Below are positions 8,958 through 17,062 of a DNA stretch of 64,000 bases, in pieces. Positions within the stretch are counted from its first letter, which is position 1, and every line of letters starts with the position of its first letter. This DNA comes from Agromyces sp. Root81 (GTDB taxonomy: Bacteria > Actinomycetota > Actinomycetes > Actinomycetales > Microbacteriaceae), in NCBI RefSeq assembly GCF_001429165.1, contig NZ_LMIR01000002.1:1539261-1603260 (forward strand), written 5' to 3'. Under the pieces are notes generated by a model. That model ran no database searches. It was not told where the DNA came from and was given only the letters and a program-made list of their open reading frames with translations. The position numbers and the translations under genes are program-made.

Positions 8958-11555
8958 TCAGCCGAGCTGGGCGACGCGTTCGCGGAGTGCTGCGACGCGC
9001 ACGTGGCCGATCGACTCCACGAGGTCGAGCGAGTGCCGGGCGGCGGCATCGGCGGCTGGGCGGTCGCCGCCCGCTTCCAGCAGGATCGAGTGCACCGCGA
9101 GGGCCCGTGCCTGCTCCAGGGGGTCGCCGATGGCCGAGGCGACCGCCAGCGCGGCATCCGCCCGCTCGCCGGCGATGGTGAGGTCGCCCGCAGCCACGCC
9201 GATCTCGGCGAGCGTGTTCAGGGCGTCGGCCTCGACCAGCGGCCAGCCGACCTCCCTGGCCTCGCGGAGTGCCGCCTCGCCCTTCGCGATCGCGTCGTCG
9301 AACCGACCGCGGGCGAGCTGCACGTGGGCGTCGAGCACGTCGAGCTCGGGCTCGACCTCGATGCCCTCCGAGCCGTCGAGCATGGCGCGGCACTCCGCGA
9401 TGGTCGCCGCGGCTCCGGCGATGTCGTCCGCTGCGACGAGGATGCCGGCTCGCACGACCCTGAGGTACGAGGCCGAGAACCCCGTCGTGCCGTTCCGGAT
9501 GAGCTCGTCGATGTCGTCGAGGGCGTCGGCGGTGCGGCCGATCGCTCCGCGGAACATCGCGCGGTTCGAGCGGATGATCGCGAGGTTGACCTCGTCACCG
9601 GACGCTTCGCTGATGCGCCAGGCCTGCTCGTACCCGGCGGCGGCCTCGGCCGACCGACCGCGGAGGCGCGAGAGGTCGGCAAGGTTGCCGACCGCCCGCC
9701 CCTCGGTGATGCCGTTGTCGAACTCCGACGCGCGCCTGCGGGCGGTGCGATACGCCTCCTCGGCGAGGTCGTAGCGGCCGAGCATGCGCTGCACGTTGCC
9801 GATGATGTTCCAGCGTCGCCCGGGCATCGCCTCGGTGCCGGTGCGTTCGGCCCGGTGCAGTGCCGCGAGGGCGGCGTCGACGTCGCCGAGGCGCTCGGAG
9901 GCACGGGCGAGCAGCTCGGCGATGTCGCCGCGCTCACCGGGTTCGGCCGAGGCATCCGCTCGCACCAGCAGGTCGTGGGCCTCGGCCCAGTACCCGGCGT
10001 CGCCGAGCGGCTCGGCGAAGCGGTGAGCGAGGCCGACGAGTTCGCCGCGGAGTCCGAGCTCGTCGGCGAGCAGGGCCGCAGCATGGAGTTGCCCCACCCC
10101 GACCCGGTCGAGCCGCGAGTGATCGGCGACGAGGCGCACGAACGTGCGGCCGAACTCCCGGCGCACCGAGAGCGGGTCGGCGTCGAGCGCGAGACGCCGG
10201 GCGAACGCCCGCACCGTGTCGTGCATGTTGATGAGGCCCGCCTCGGACTCCACGAGGTGCAGCGAGGTGAGACGGCGGATGCCGGAGGCGGCGCCGGGTG
10301 CGAGATCGGCGACGATGGCGCGGTCGATCGGCGCCGAAAGCTGCCCGAGCGACCGGAAGAGCGACATCGCGTCGTCGTCGAGGGTGGCGACGGTCGAGCG
10401 GAGGAAGGGGCGCACGCGTTCGTCGGCGTCGCCGCTCTCGAACCGTTCGGCGACATCGTCGAGGCTCCAGCCCGGATTGTCGCGCGCGAATCGTGCGATG
10501 ACGGAGAGATCGAGACGGATCCCGCCTGACGCCCGCGCCAGCCGGGAGACCGCGTCGGCGGTGTCCGGTGTGATGCGATCGCCGAGCTCCCGGCCGAGGG
10601 CGGCGATCGCCTGGTCGGCGGTGAGCGGCTCGACGACGACCCGCCGCACGCGAGGAGCCGGTGCCCGCTCCGCGGACTCCCCGCGCCCGCGATCGATCTC
10701 GGCCTCGAGGTCTTCGAGCATCGCGCGCGAGGTGACGATGATGCGCGCGCCGGGGGCCCCGATCAGGAGCGGTGCCACCGCGGCCACGGCTGCCGCGTCT
10801 TCGAAGAGCAGGAGCGTCGGGCGGCGGGCGCACGCCTCCGCGATGCGCCGCCGGAGGATCTCTGCCCCAGCACGGTGCTCGGTGCGTGCGCCGAGGGCGC
10901 GTGCGACCCCGCGCAGCGCCTCTTCGGAAGCCACCGGCGACTGCACGCTGTCATAGCCGCGCAGTTCGATTCGGAGGGCGAAGTCGACCCGGCCGGCCGT
11001 ACGTTCACCCTCGGCGAGTCGCCGGGCGAGCATGCTCTTGCCGACTCCGGGCAGCCCGGTGATGAGGAGCACCGTGCCGGGGACGACGGCAGGGGTCGAT
11101 GGCGACGGGGTCGAGGAGGTCGAGTGCGCCGTGCGGTCGGCGCCCAACTCCGTGACGACGACGTGGTCGCCGAGGGTGGCTCCCGTCAGCCGGAGGGCGA
11201 GGCGCCGCCAGGCCTCGGCGGGGCCGACCGGCACGCCCAGCGCGAGCACGATGTCGCCGACGAGCTCGGCGTCGATCCGTCGGCGATCGGGCCGGAAGCA
11301 GTCGTACACCGTCACGCGACCGGGAGCGGAACCCGATCCGCTCCGCTCGCGGATCTCCGCGACGCGTCGGGTCAGCTCGGCATAGCTCGGCGCGCCCTGA
11401 TGGAGGCGGAGTCCCGCAAGGGCCCGGGCGAACGCGGCGTACCCGTCGACGCCGGGCGGCGGCCGGAGCAGGGGCGAGTCCGCATCGGTTCGCGAGGGTC
11501 CGTTCACAGCCGTTCGTCTGCCTTTCGAGGCGATCCGGGCATGTCGAATGGTCAC
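8958..11555 (-). CDS. STAND ATPase regulator: N-terminal HTH-like region, NB-ARC ATPase, TPR repeats
   Basis: Up to 865 residues. The N-terminal part (about 40-120, with SYAELTRRVAEIRERSG and ELVGDIVLALGV) resembles the XRE-like DNA-binding head of actinobacterial STAND proteins. A P-loop GLPGVGKS lies at 167-174 and a Walker B-like LLLFEDAAAV near 260-270. A winged-helix segment is followed by tetratricopeptide repeats to the end (AEEAYRTARRRASEFD, AAAGYEQAWRISEASGD and so on). Such proteins are ATP-driven switches, usually transcriptional or conflict related. The GTG at 11555 gives the longest form. A GTG at 11507 would remove an Arg-rich stretch and is equally possible; neither has a strong ribosome-binding site. 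It is divergent from the SMR exporter gene, which it may control. Confidence 0.8.
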   Translation of the reverse strand: MTIRHARIASKGRRTAVNGPSRTDADSPLLRPPPGVDGYAAFARALAGLRLHQGAPSYAELTRRVAEIRERSGSGSAPGRVTVYDCFRPDRRRIDAELVGDIVLALGVPVGPAEAWRRLALRLTGATLGDHVVVTELGADRTAHSTSSTPSPSTPAVVPGTVLLITGLPGVGKSMLARRLAEGERTAGRVDFALRIELRGYDSVQSPVASEEALRGVARALGARTEHRAGAEILRRRIAEACARRPTLLLFEDAAAVAAVAPLLIGAPGARIIVTSRAMLEDLEAEIDRGRGESAERAPAPRVRRVVVEPLTADQAIAALGRELGDRITPDTADAVSRLARASGGIRLDLSVIARFARDNPGWSLDDVAERFESGDADERVRPFLRSTVATLDDDAMSLFRSLGQLSAPIDRAIVADLAPGAASGIRRLTSLHLVESEAGLINMHDTVRAFARRLALDADPLSVRREFGRTFVRLVADHSRLDRVGVGQLHAAALLADELGLRGELVGLAHRFAEPLGDAGYWAEAHDLLVRADASAEPGERGDIAELLARASERLGDVDAALAALHRAERTGTEAMPGRRWNIIGNVQRMLGRYDLAEEAYRTARRRASEFDNGITEGRAVGNLADLSRLRGRSAEAAAGYEQAWRISEASGDEVNLAIIRSNRAMFRGAIGRTADALDDIDELIRNGTTGFSASYLRVVRAGILVAADDIAGAAATIAECRAMLDGSEGIEVEPELDVLDAHVQLARGRFDDAIAKGEAALREAREVGWPLVEADALNTLAEIGVAAGDLTIAGERADAALAVASAIGDPLEQARALAVHSILLEAGGDRPAADAAARHSLDLVESIGHVRVAALRERVAQLG

Positions 11556-11652
11556 GGCCCGCGCAGTTCCACCACCCTACCGAGCGGGTCGTCATCGACC
11601 TGCACTAGTGTCGGATGCCGCCACTCCCGTCACGAGAAACGGAAATCCATCC

Positions 11653-11985
11653 ATGGCCTGGCTGTTCCTCATGCTCGCGATCGTCTTCGAGGTCGCGGCG
11701 ACGAGCTTCATCGGCAAGACCGAGGGCTTCACGAAGCTCTGGTGGACGGTGGGCGTGCTCGCCGCCTACGGGGTGTCGTTCGCGATGCTCGCCCAAGCGG
11801 TGCGCGAGCTCGAGATCGGCATGGTCTACGCGATCTGGTCGGGGGTCGGCACCGCGGTGATCGCGACGATCGGCGTGCTGTTCCTCGGTGAGAGCCTCAC
11901 GATGCCGAAGCTCTTCGGCATCGGGCTGATCATCGCCGGCGTGATCGTGCTCAACGTCTTCGCCGCGCCCGCCGCGCACGCCTGA
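11653..11985 (+). CDS. Small multidrug resistance (SMR) family efflux protein
   Basis: A 110-residue, four-helix membrane protein of the usual SMR length. Glu13 in the first helix (FLMLAIVFEVAATS) corresponds to the essential proton/substrate-binding Glu14 of EmrE. The later helices show the family patterns AIWSGVGTAVIATIGVLFLGE and GIGLIIAGVIVLN. It works as a dual-topology or paired dimer exchanging cationic compounds for protons. Whether it is of the quaternary-ammonium or the guanidinium type cannot be decided from motifs alone. I saw no convincing guanidine riboswitch in the leader. Confidence 0.9.
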   Translation: MAWLFLMLAIVFEVAATSFIGKTEGFTKLWWTVGVLAAYGVSFAMLAQAVRELEIGMVYAIWSGVGTAVIATIGVLFLGESLTMPKLFGIGLIIAGVIVLNVFAAPAAHA

Positions 11986-12096
11986 GCGGTGTCGGGCACC
12001 ACAGCCCGAGCGCTCGACGCCGGGGTTCCACTGGGCGCAATTCGTCGTGGGTGCCGCCCTGCTCGTCGGCGCGTGGTGCGTCAATGCGTCAGCAGG

Positions 12097-13392
12097 TCAG
12101 TCCCACTCGACGACGGCGTCGTCCTCGGCGAGGTTCATCGACGGCGTGCCGAGCGACGGGGCGAACAGCACCGAGCAGGTACCGGTGGAGCCGTCCTTCG
12201 TGCACTCCGCGGTGACTTCGACGGAGCCGAGGTAGCCGCCCTTCACCAGGGTGGGCACGTCGTAGTCGAGCTCGGGATCGAACGCGCCGATCTCGGCGCG
12301 CGTCTCGGCGGGCAGCGAACGGGTGATCGTGCCATCCGTGAGCTGGGTTCCGTCGCTCAGCGTCGCAGGGATCGCCAGCCCGCAGCCGGCCTCGAGGGTC
12401 GTCGTTGCGATGCAGGCGTCGACCGAGGCAGAGACGGCCTGCCGGAACGCGTCCGCGGCCTCGGTCGTGAGCGCGGCGTCCATGCCGCTCGTGTCGGGGT
12501 ACTCGCTCGGCGAGGTCATCAGCACGACGGCATCGCCCTCGATGGCGAACCCGTCGACAGCGACGCCGTACTCGTAGGCGCCGGGGAGCGCATCGACGTA
12601 CTCGCCGCTGACCGGGATCCCGTTGATGGTCGGCTCGAGACCGTCGAGGTGGTAGACGCTCAGCTGTCCGGTGCCGCCCGAGATCTTCCACTCGTCGGAG
12701 TGGCGGTAGACCGAGAGTTCGGTCGACACGGCGGTGTCTCCGATCGAGTACGTGACGGGCACCGTGCCCCAGTCGCCGGTGACGTCGGGTTCGCCGATCA
12801 CGATGTCGGTGAGCGGGGCGAGCTTCTGCGAGACCGCGAGGGCCTCGTCCGTCAGCAACGGGCCGGACGCCGTCGCCTCGAGGAACGAGACCGCCGTCTC
12901 GGCGTCGGCGTCGGCGATGGCGGTGAGGTAGGCCTCAGCCGTCTCCTCGACGTTGCCGGCTCCGCCGCCGACCGCGCCGACCGCTGCGCCGACCGCGAAC
13001 ACGCCGCCGATGATCAGGGCGATGAGCAGCGCGAGGCCGCCCGCGACGATGCCGATTATGGCACCGGTGCCGAGGCCCTTCCGCGGAGGCGCGGCCGGGG
13101 CCTGCACCGCGGCCGGGGCGTACATCGGTGCGGCCGGTGCCGGCATGTCCGCCGGGACGGCCGCCGGGATGGCCGGTGCCGGCATGTCCGCCGGGATGGC
13201 CGGTGCCGGCATGTCCGCCGGGACGGCCGCCGGGACGGCCGCCGGGATGGCCGGTGCCGGCATGTCCGCCGGGATGGCCGGTGCCGCCGGGACGATCGGC
13301 GCCTCGCTCGGTGCCGTCTGCGGCGGAGCCTCCGCCGCGGCCGTCTCGGGAATGGTCTGCTGAGGCTCTTCGCCCCGGGAATCGTCAGTCAA
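12097..13392 (-). CDS. Membrane-anchored secreted protein with Pro/Ala repeat linker
   Basis: A 431-residue protein. The N-terminal 110 residues are cytoplasmic, rich in Pro and Ala, and carry four copies of PADMPAPA separated by PAAV blocks. One membrane helix follows (IIGIVAGGLALLIALIIGGVFAVGA), then about 290 extracytoplasmic residues. The first external part (AEAYLTAIADADAETAVSFLE... WKISGGTG) looks like the NTF2-like/DUF4878 lipoprotein fold. The second part has cysteine pairs (DACIATTTLEAGCG, AECTKDGSTGTCSVLF). The TTG at 13392 was chosen for its strong AAGGGGG leader; an ATG at 13542 (50 codons upstream) is an alternative. Function is unknown; it faces the cell wall. Confidence 0.65.
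   Translation of the reverse strand: MTDDSRGEEPQQTIPETAAAEAPPQTAPSEAPIVPAAPAIPADMPAPAIPAAVPAAVPADMPAPAIPADMPAPAIPAAVPADMPAPAAPMYAPAAVQAPAAPPRKGLGTGAIIGIVAGGLALLIALIIGGVFAVGAAVGAVGGGAGNVEETAEAYLTAIADADAETAVSFLEATASGPLLTDEALAVSQKLAPLTDIVIGEPDVTGDWGTVPVTYSIGDTAVSTELSVYRHSDEWKISGGTGQLSVYHLDGLEPTINGIPVSGEYVDALPGAYEYGVAVDGFAIEGDAVVLMTSPSEYPDTSGMDAALTTEAADAFRQAVSASVDACIATTTLEAGCGLAIPATLSDGTQLTDGTITRSLPAETRAEIGAFDPELDYDVPTLVKGGYLGSVEVTAECTKDGSTGTCSVLFAPSLGTPSMNLAEDDAVVEWD
13136..13290 (-). repeat. Minisatellite in the Pro/Ala linker of the anchored protein
   Basis: About 155 bp of direct repeats. A 27-bp unit encoding PADMPAPAI occurs four times, interrupted by short GCCGGGACGGCC-type units encoding PAAV. 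The copies are nearly identical at the base level, so expansion or contraction in steps that preserve the frame is likely. Confidence 0.85.
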
Positions 13393-13580
13393 TGTTCCCC
13401 CTTCGATGGCCAAGCCTAGGTGCGCGGTGGAGGGGGCTCGGCCAGGAGGGGGTGGAGGACTCCCCATTGCGGTGTCGGTGGGTCGTGGTCGACTCCCGAT
13501 GGCCGCACCAGCATCGAACATTTCGCGGATGACGCGGCGCATGTACTCCTCGAGCGGCCAGGTGCCGAGCGCTGGCCGGC

Positions 13581-14285
13581 CTAGGGGAACAGCTCGAGGG
13601 CGGATGCGGCGTCCCGGGCGAGAAGGAAGCCGACGATTCCGACGATCCACGCGGTGTTCTCTGCCGAGTTCTTCTCGAGCCAGGCGGCGAGCTTGGCGAG
13701 CGGCGGCTCGACGAGCCGTCGGGCGACGACTCTGGCCGTGAGCAGCACGAGTGCCGGGACGATCATGACGAGACAGTAGATGGCAAGCACCCCTGCCCAC
13801 ACTTGCGGTGGCAATCCGGCTGCCGTGATCATTCCCACCGCGCCGAGATAGGGGAGCATCGTCGCCAACTCCACGAGTCCCGCACCGAGGGCGAGGGCGA
13901 CCACGAGGGTCGGTGCGCCGTCGCCCATCGCGCGGTCGCGAAGCAGGGCGAGCCGATTGGGCGGGCGTTCCTCGCTCTCCGGCCTCTTCCGGTCGATCCA
14001 GAAGCTCCCGATCAGGAGCCCGGCGCCGAGGACGAGCTGGGTCCAGCGAGCGGCCGGGGAGCGGAGCAGTTCGGAGAACCCGCTGAGCAGGGCATCGGCG
14101 CCCGCGGTGAGAGCCAGGCCGACGAGGAAGTAGAACACCGCGATCGTGGCCAGGTAGAGCAGGACTCGTCCGGTGCGCACGCGTCCGGGGGCGACGAGGA
14201 AGAACAGCGGGATGAGCAGGGTCCCGATGCTCAGGCTGTCGACGAGGGCGAGGGCGGCCAGTGTGAGGCCGAGGTCCGGAGTCAT
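13581..14285 (-). CDS. Sap/GAP family membrane protein
   Basis: A 234-residue protein with six hydrophobic segments: TLAALALVDSLSIGTLLIPL, VLLYLATIAVFYFLVGLAL and later ones, with a hydrophilic Arg/Glu loop (DRKRPESEERPPNR) in the middle. This is the pattern of the mycobacterial Sap (sulfolipid-1-addressing) / GAP family, inner-membrane proteins linked to export of glycolipids. It belongs to the LysE-like fold. The ATG at 14285 is preceded immediately by GGAGG, an unusually short spacing, but the hydrophobic start fits the family. It is divergent from a two-component system across a perfect inverted repeat and is a likely target of it. Confidence 0.75.
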   Translation of the reverse strand: MTPDLGLTLAALALVDSLSIGTLLIPLFFLVAPGRVRTGRVLLYLATIAVFYFLVGLALTAGADALLSGFSELLRSPAARWTQLVLGAGLLIGSFWIDRKRPESEERPPNRLALLRDRAMGDGAPTLVVALALGAGLVELATMLPYLGAVGMITAAGLPPQVWAGVLAIYCLVMIVPALVLLTARVVARRLVEPPLAKLAAWLEKNSAENTAWIVGIVGFLLARDAASALELFP

Positions 14286-14325
14286 ACCTCCACTTTCGGG
14301 GCGGGGCGGCGCGCCGTGCATCGGG

Positions 14326-14354
14326 CGAAGGATGACCCGCTCGTACATCCTTCG
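14326..14354. promoter_or_regulatory. Perfect 9-11-9 inverted repeat between sap-like gene and two-component system
   Basis: CGAAGGATG at 14326-14334 and its exact complement CATCCTTCG at 14346-14354 are separated by 11 bases, about two helical turns centre to centre. The site lies between divergent start codons at 14285 and 14394. It is well placed to bind a dimer of the NarL/LiaR-type response regulator encoded at 15569-16213. This is inferred from position and symmetry. Confidence 0.6.
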
Positions 14355-14393
14355 GAGGACCGCCGCCGCCGCGGCGTGTGCTGTGATGGGGGC

Positions 14394-15572
14394 ATGGAGT
14401 GGCAGAACGCGGCGGTCGTGCGGGAAGCGCTGCGTCTCTACGCCGCCCGGCCCGATCTCGTGACTGCGCTCGCCACGGCGGCCGCAGGCATCGCGTTCAT
14501 CGCGATCGGGCTGACGAATCTCTGGTCGGACGCCACGTGGGCGCCGGAGATCAGCCCGTGGTGGCATGTCATCCCGATCCTCGCCGGCTCCGCGCTCATG
14601 CTCGGCAAGCGGCGCCGCCCGATGACCATGCTGCTCGCCGGCGCCGTGGTCGCTGGCGTCGACATCTGGCTCGGCGGCAGCCTCGGCATCGTTCTCGTCT
14701 CCTTCGACCTCCTCTACTCCGCAGTTCTCTACGGGCGGGCGAGCCACGTCCGGGCACTCCTCGTCGTCATCGTCGTGCTCGTGGTCGCGTCCCTCGTCGG
14801 GCCGCTGCTCACCGGCGCGAACCTGCAGGCCGCTGTGCTCCTCGCGCTCCAGGCGTTCTTCCTCCTCGGTACCCCGTACTGGTGGGGCATGTCCGTGCGC
14901 CGGAGTCGCGAGGTGGCGGCCCTGTCCGAGGCACGGGCACGTGACGCGGAACGCTTCGCCGGCAGCGTCAAGGCCGACACCGTGCGTGAGGAGCGCGGCC
15001 GGATGGCGCGCGACCTCCACGACGTCATCGCGGGCAACCTCTCGGCGATCGCGATCCATGCTGAAGCGGCGCTGTCTTCCGCGAGCCCGGCGCATGATCG
15101 GTCTGCACTGCGCGCGATTCGGGAGGCGAGCATCGATGGCCTCGACGAGATGCGCTCGATGATCCTCGTGCTGCGATCCGGAACCGATCCGCTCATCGTC
15201 CCACCGCGCCTGGCGGAACTGGCCGATCTCGTGGCGCGGAACTCCGCGGTGGCGGTCACCATCGTCGGCGACACGCCGCAGGTCCCCACTGCGATCGACC
15301 AGGCGCTCGCCCGCATCGTCGGCGAAGGTCTCAGCAATGCGGAGCGCCACACGCCAGGAGCGGATGTGGAGATCCGATTCCGTGCGACCGAGGCCGAGGC
15401 CGAGGTGAGCATCCTCTCTCGAGGCGGCACCCCGTCGGCGCCGACGATCGGGACCGGCCAGGGCCTCAGCCTGCTCCGGGAGCGCGCCGAACTCCTCGGC
15501 GGCACCCTGGTCGCGGCTCCGGTCGACGATGGGTGGCGGCTTCACGCACGCATACCGCGGAGCGCCCAATGA
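14394..15572 (+). CDS. Sensor histidine kinase, HisKA_3 (NarL/DesK-LiaS) type
   Basis: A 392-residue kinase. Five or six membrane helices occupy residues about 25-165 with no large extracellular loop, so it probably senses the membrane itself. The dimerisation/phosphoacceptor segment ERGRMARDLHDVIAGNLSAI carries the phosphorylated His209. The ATP-binding domain has GEGLSNAERH (N box) and GTGQGLSLLRERAELLGGTL (G box). The ATG at 14394 was chosen because in-frame codons upstream lie inside the inverted repeat and divergent promoter. It overlaps the response-regulator gene by 4 bases (ATGA), so both are made together. Confidence 0.9.
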   Translation: MEWQNAAVVREALRLYAARPDLVTALATAAAGIAFIAIGLTNLWSDATWAPEISPWWHVIPILAGSALMLGKRRRPMTMLLAGAVVAGVDIWLGGSLGIVLVSFDLLYSAVLYGRASHVRALLVVIVVLVVASLVGPLLTGANLQAAVLLALQAFFLLGTPYWWGMSVRRSREVAALSEARARDAERFAGSVKADTVREERGRMARDLHDVIAGNLSAIAIHAEAALSSASPAHDRSALRAIREASIDGLDEMRSMILVLRSGTDPLIVPPRLAELADLVARNSAVAVTIVGDTPQVPTAIDQALARIVGEGLSNAERHTPGADVEIRFRATEAEAEVSILSRGGTPSAPTIGTGQGLSLLRERAELLGGTLVAAPVDDGWRLHARIPRSAQ

Positions 15573-16213
15573 CCGTGCGCGTCCTCGTCGCCGACGATCA
15601 CGCCGCCATCCGGGCGGGTCTGCGCGCGCTCCTCGAGTCCGCGGACATCGAGGTGGTGGGTGAAGCCGCCGACGGCGCTACGGCGGTGCGCAATGCGCGC
15701 GCCCTTCGACCCGATGTCGTGCTCATGGATGTCCGCATGCCCGGCACCGACGGCATCGACGCGACACGGACGATCGTGGCAGAGGCGCTCGCCGAGGTCC
15801 TCGTGCTCACCACGTTCGACCTCGATGAGTACGTCTTCGGTGCCGTGCGAGCGGGCGCGGCGGGATTTCTCTTGAAGTCCGCGAGCGCTGGAGCCCTGCA
15901 CGCCGCGGTGCACGCGGTCGCCCGCGGCGAGGGGGCGCTCGCGCCCGAGGTCACTCGCCGGATGCTCGACGCATTCCGGACGGCTGCGGCACCGGCCGAG
16001 CCGGATCCGGTCATCGCGGAGCTGACCGAACGTGAGCGCGAGGTACTCGCCGGGCTCGGACGCGGTCTCTCCAATGCCGATCTCGCCGGCGAGCTCGGCA
16101 TCAGCGAGTCGACGGCGAAGACGCATGTCTCTCGCGTGCTCGGAAAACTCGGCGTCGCGTCGCGCATGGAGGCGGCGGTTCTCGCGCGGCGTGCGGCGCT
16201 CGACGAGATGTAG
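15569..16213 (+). CDS. NarL/FixJ-family response regulator
   Basis: A 214-residue regulator. The receiver domain has the acidic pair D9/D10, phosphoacceptor D54 (VLMDVRMPG) and K103 (FLLKSASA). The C-terminal LuxR-type helix-turn-helix runs about 152-208 (LTEREREVLAGLGRGLSNADLA, then SESTAKTHVSRVLGKLG). Its ATG lies inside the kinase stop codon. The kinase at 14394-15572 is its cognate partner, and the 9-11-9 inverted repeat upstream is the best candidate binding site. Confidence 0.93.
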   Translation: MTVRVLVADDHAAIRAGLRALLESADIEVVGEAADGATAVRNARALRPDVVLMDVRMPGTDGIDATRTIVAEALAEVLVLTTFDLDEYVFGAVRAGAAGFLLKSASAGALHAAVHAVARGEGALAPEVTRRMLDAFRTAAAPAEPDPVIAELTEREREVLAGLGRGLSNADLAGELGISESTAKTHVSRVLGKLGVASRMEAAVLARRAALDEM

Positions 16214-16258
16214 CCGGGCATCTCGCGCCGTGTCACAGGGTCGTGGTCGACTTGGCAC

Positions 16259-17059
16259 ATGGGCTTCGACGAGCGGTTCCTGGGTGTTCCTGCGGCGATG
16301 CCACGAGCCGGCGAAGCGGATGCCGCGGCGGTCGTCGAACTCGAATACCTCCACTTCTCCGTGGTGCTCGACACGGCCAGGCGACTGGCGCTGGTCACGG
16401 GGGTCAACGTCGACGGGCCATCGCTCATCGACCTCCCGCGCGGCGACGAGTGGCGACTCGACGAGCGCATCCCCGCCGACTGGCAGGCCGGCCCCGAGAT
16501 CTACGCCCGCAACGACTTCGACCGGGGGCACCTCGTGCGTCGCCGCGACCCCGTGTGGGGCGCGCCCGAGGTCGCTGCGCGCGCGAACGCCGAGACGTTC
16601 CGCTACCCCAATGCGGCACCGCAGGCCTCGGGGTTCAACCAGTCGAAAGAGCTGTGGCTCGGCCTCGAAGACCACGTGCTCGGTCACGCGGAAGCGTACG
16701 GGCTGCGGCTCAGCGTCTTCACGGCGCCGGTGCTCGCCGCCGGCGACCCGCCGTACCGCGGCATCCGGGTGCCACTCCGGTTCTGGAAGGTCGTCGCGTG
16801 GAACTCGGGCGGCCGGCTCGCGACGACGGCCTTCGTCGTCGACCAGGCGCCGCTCGTCGGCGCGGCTGAGCTCGTGGCGCCCGCACCGGGGGAGGCCCCG
16901 CCGCTCGGCCCGTTCCGCACCTTCCAGGTGCCCGTCGGCGACGTCGCCGGCCTCACCGGTCTCGTGATGCCCGAGCTCGTGGCCGCCGACGTGCTGCCCC
17001 AGACGCTCGCGGCCGCCGGATGGCGCCGGCTCGAGGCATCCGACGACATCGTGCTCTGA
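16259..17059 (+). CDS. DNA/RNA non-specific endonuclease (DRGH motif), apparently cytoplasmic
   Basis: A 266-residue protein of the beta-beta-alpha-metal nuclease family. The catalytic DRGH is at 88-91 (NDFDRGHL), and an Asn of PNAAPQ (about 118) and FNQSKELW fit the metal-binding helix. These enzymes cut single- and double-stranded DNA and RNA and are normally secreted or toxin domains. Here no signal peptide or membrane segment precedes the nuclease domain; the protein starts MGFDERFLGVPAAMPRAGEA. No obvious immunity protein is beside it. It converges with the AI-2E-type permease gene, with 3 bases between them. It could be a bacteriocin-like, stress or DNA-processing nuclease. Confidence 0.85.
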   Translation: MGFDERFLGVPAAMPRAGEADAAAVVELEYLHFSVVLDTARRLALVTGVNVDGPSLIDLPRGDEWRLDERIPADWQAGPEIYARNDFDRGHLVRRRDPVWGAPEVAARANAETFRYPNAAPQASGFNQSKELWLGLEDHVLGHAEAYGLRLSVFTAPVLAAGDPPYRGIRVPLRFWKVVAWNSGGRLATTAFVVDQAPLVGAAELVAPAPGEAPPLGPFRTFQVPVGDVAGLTGLVMPELVAADVLPQTLAAAGWRRLEASDDIVL

Positions 17060-17062
17060 CGC

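Noticed and set aside
11556..11652. Possible guanidine (mini-ykkC type) riboswitch before the SMR gene, with ACGA and ACGG near 11633-11643
   Set aside because: The ACGR loops are not each closed by a stable hairpin, so the motif is not supported.
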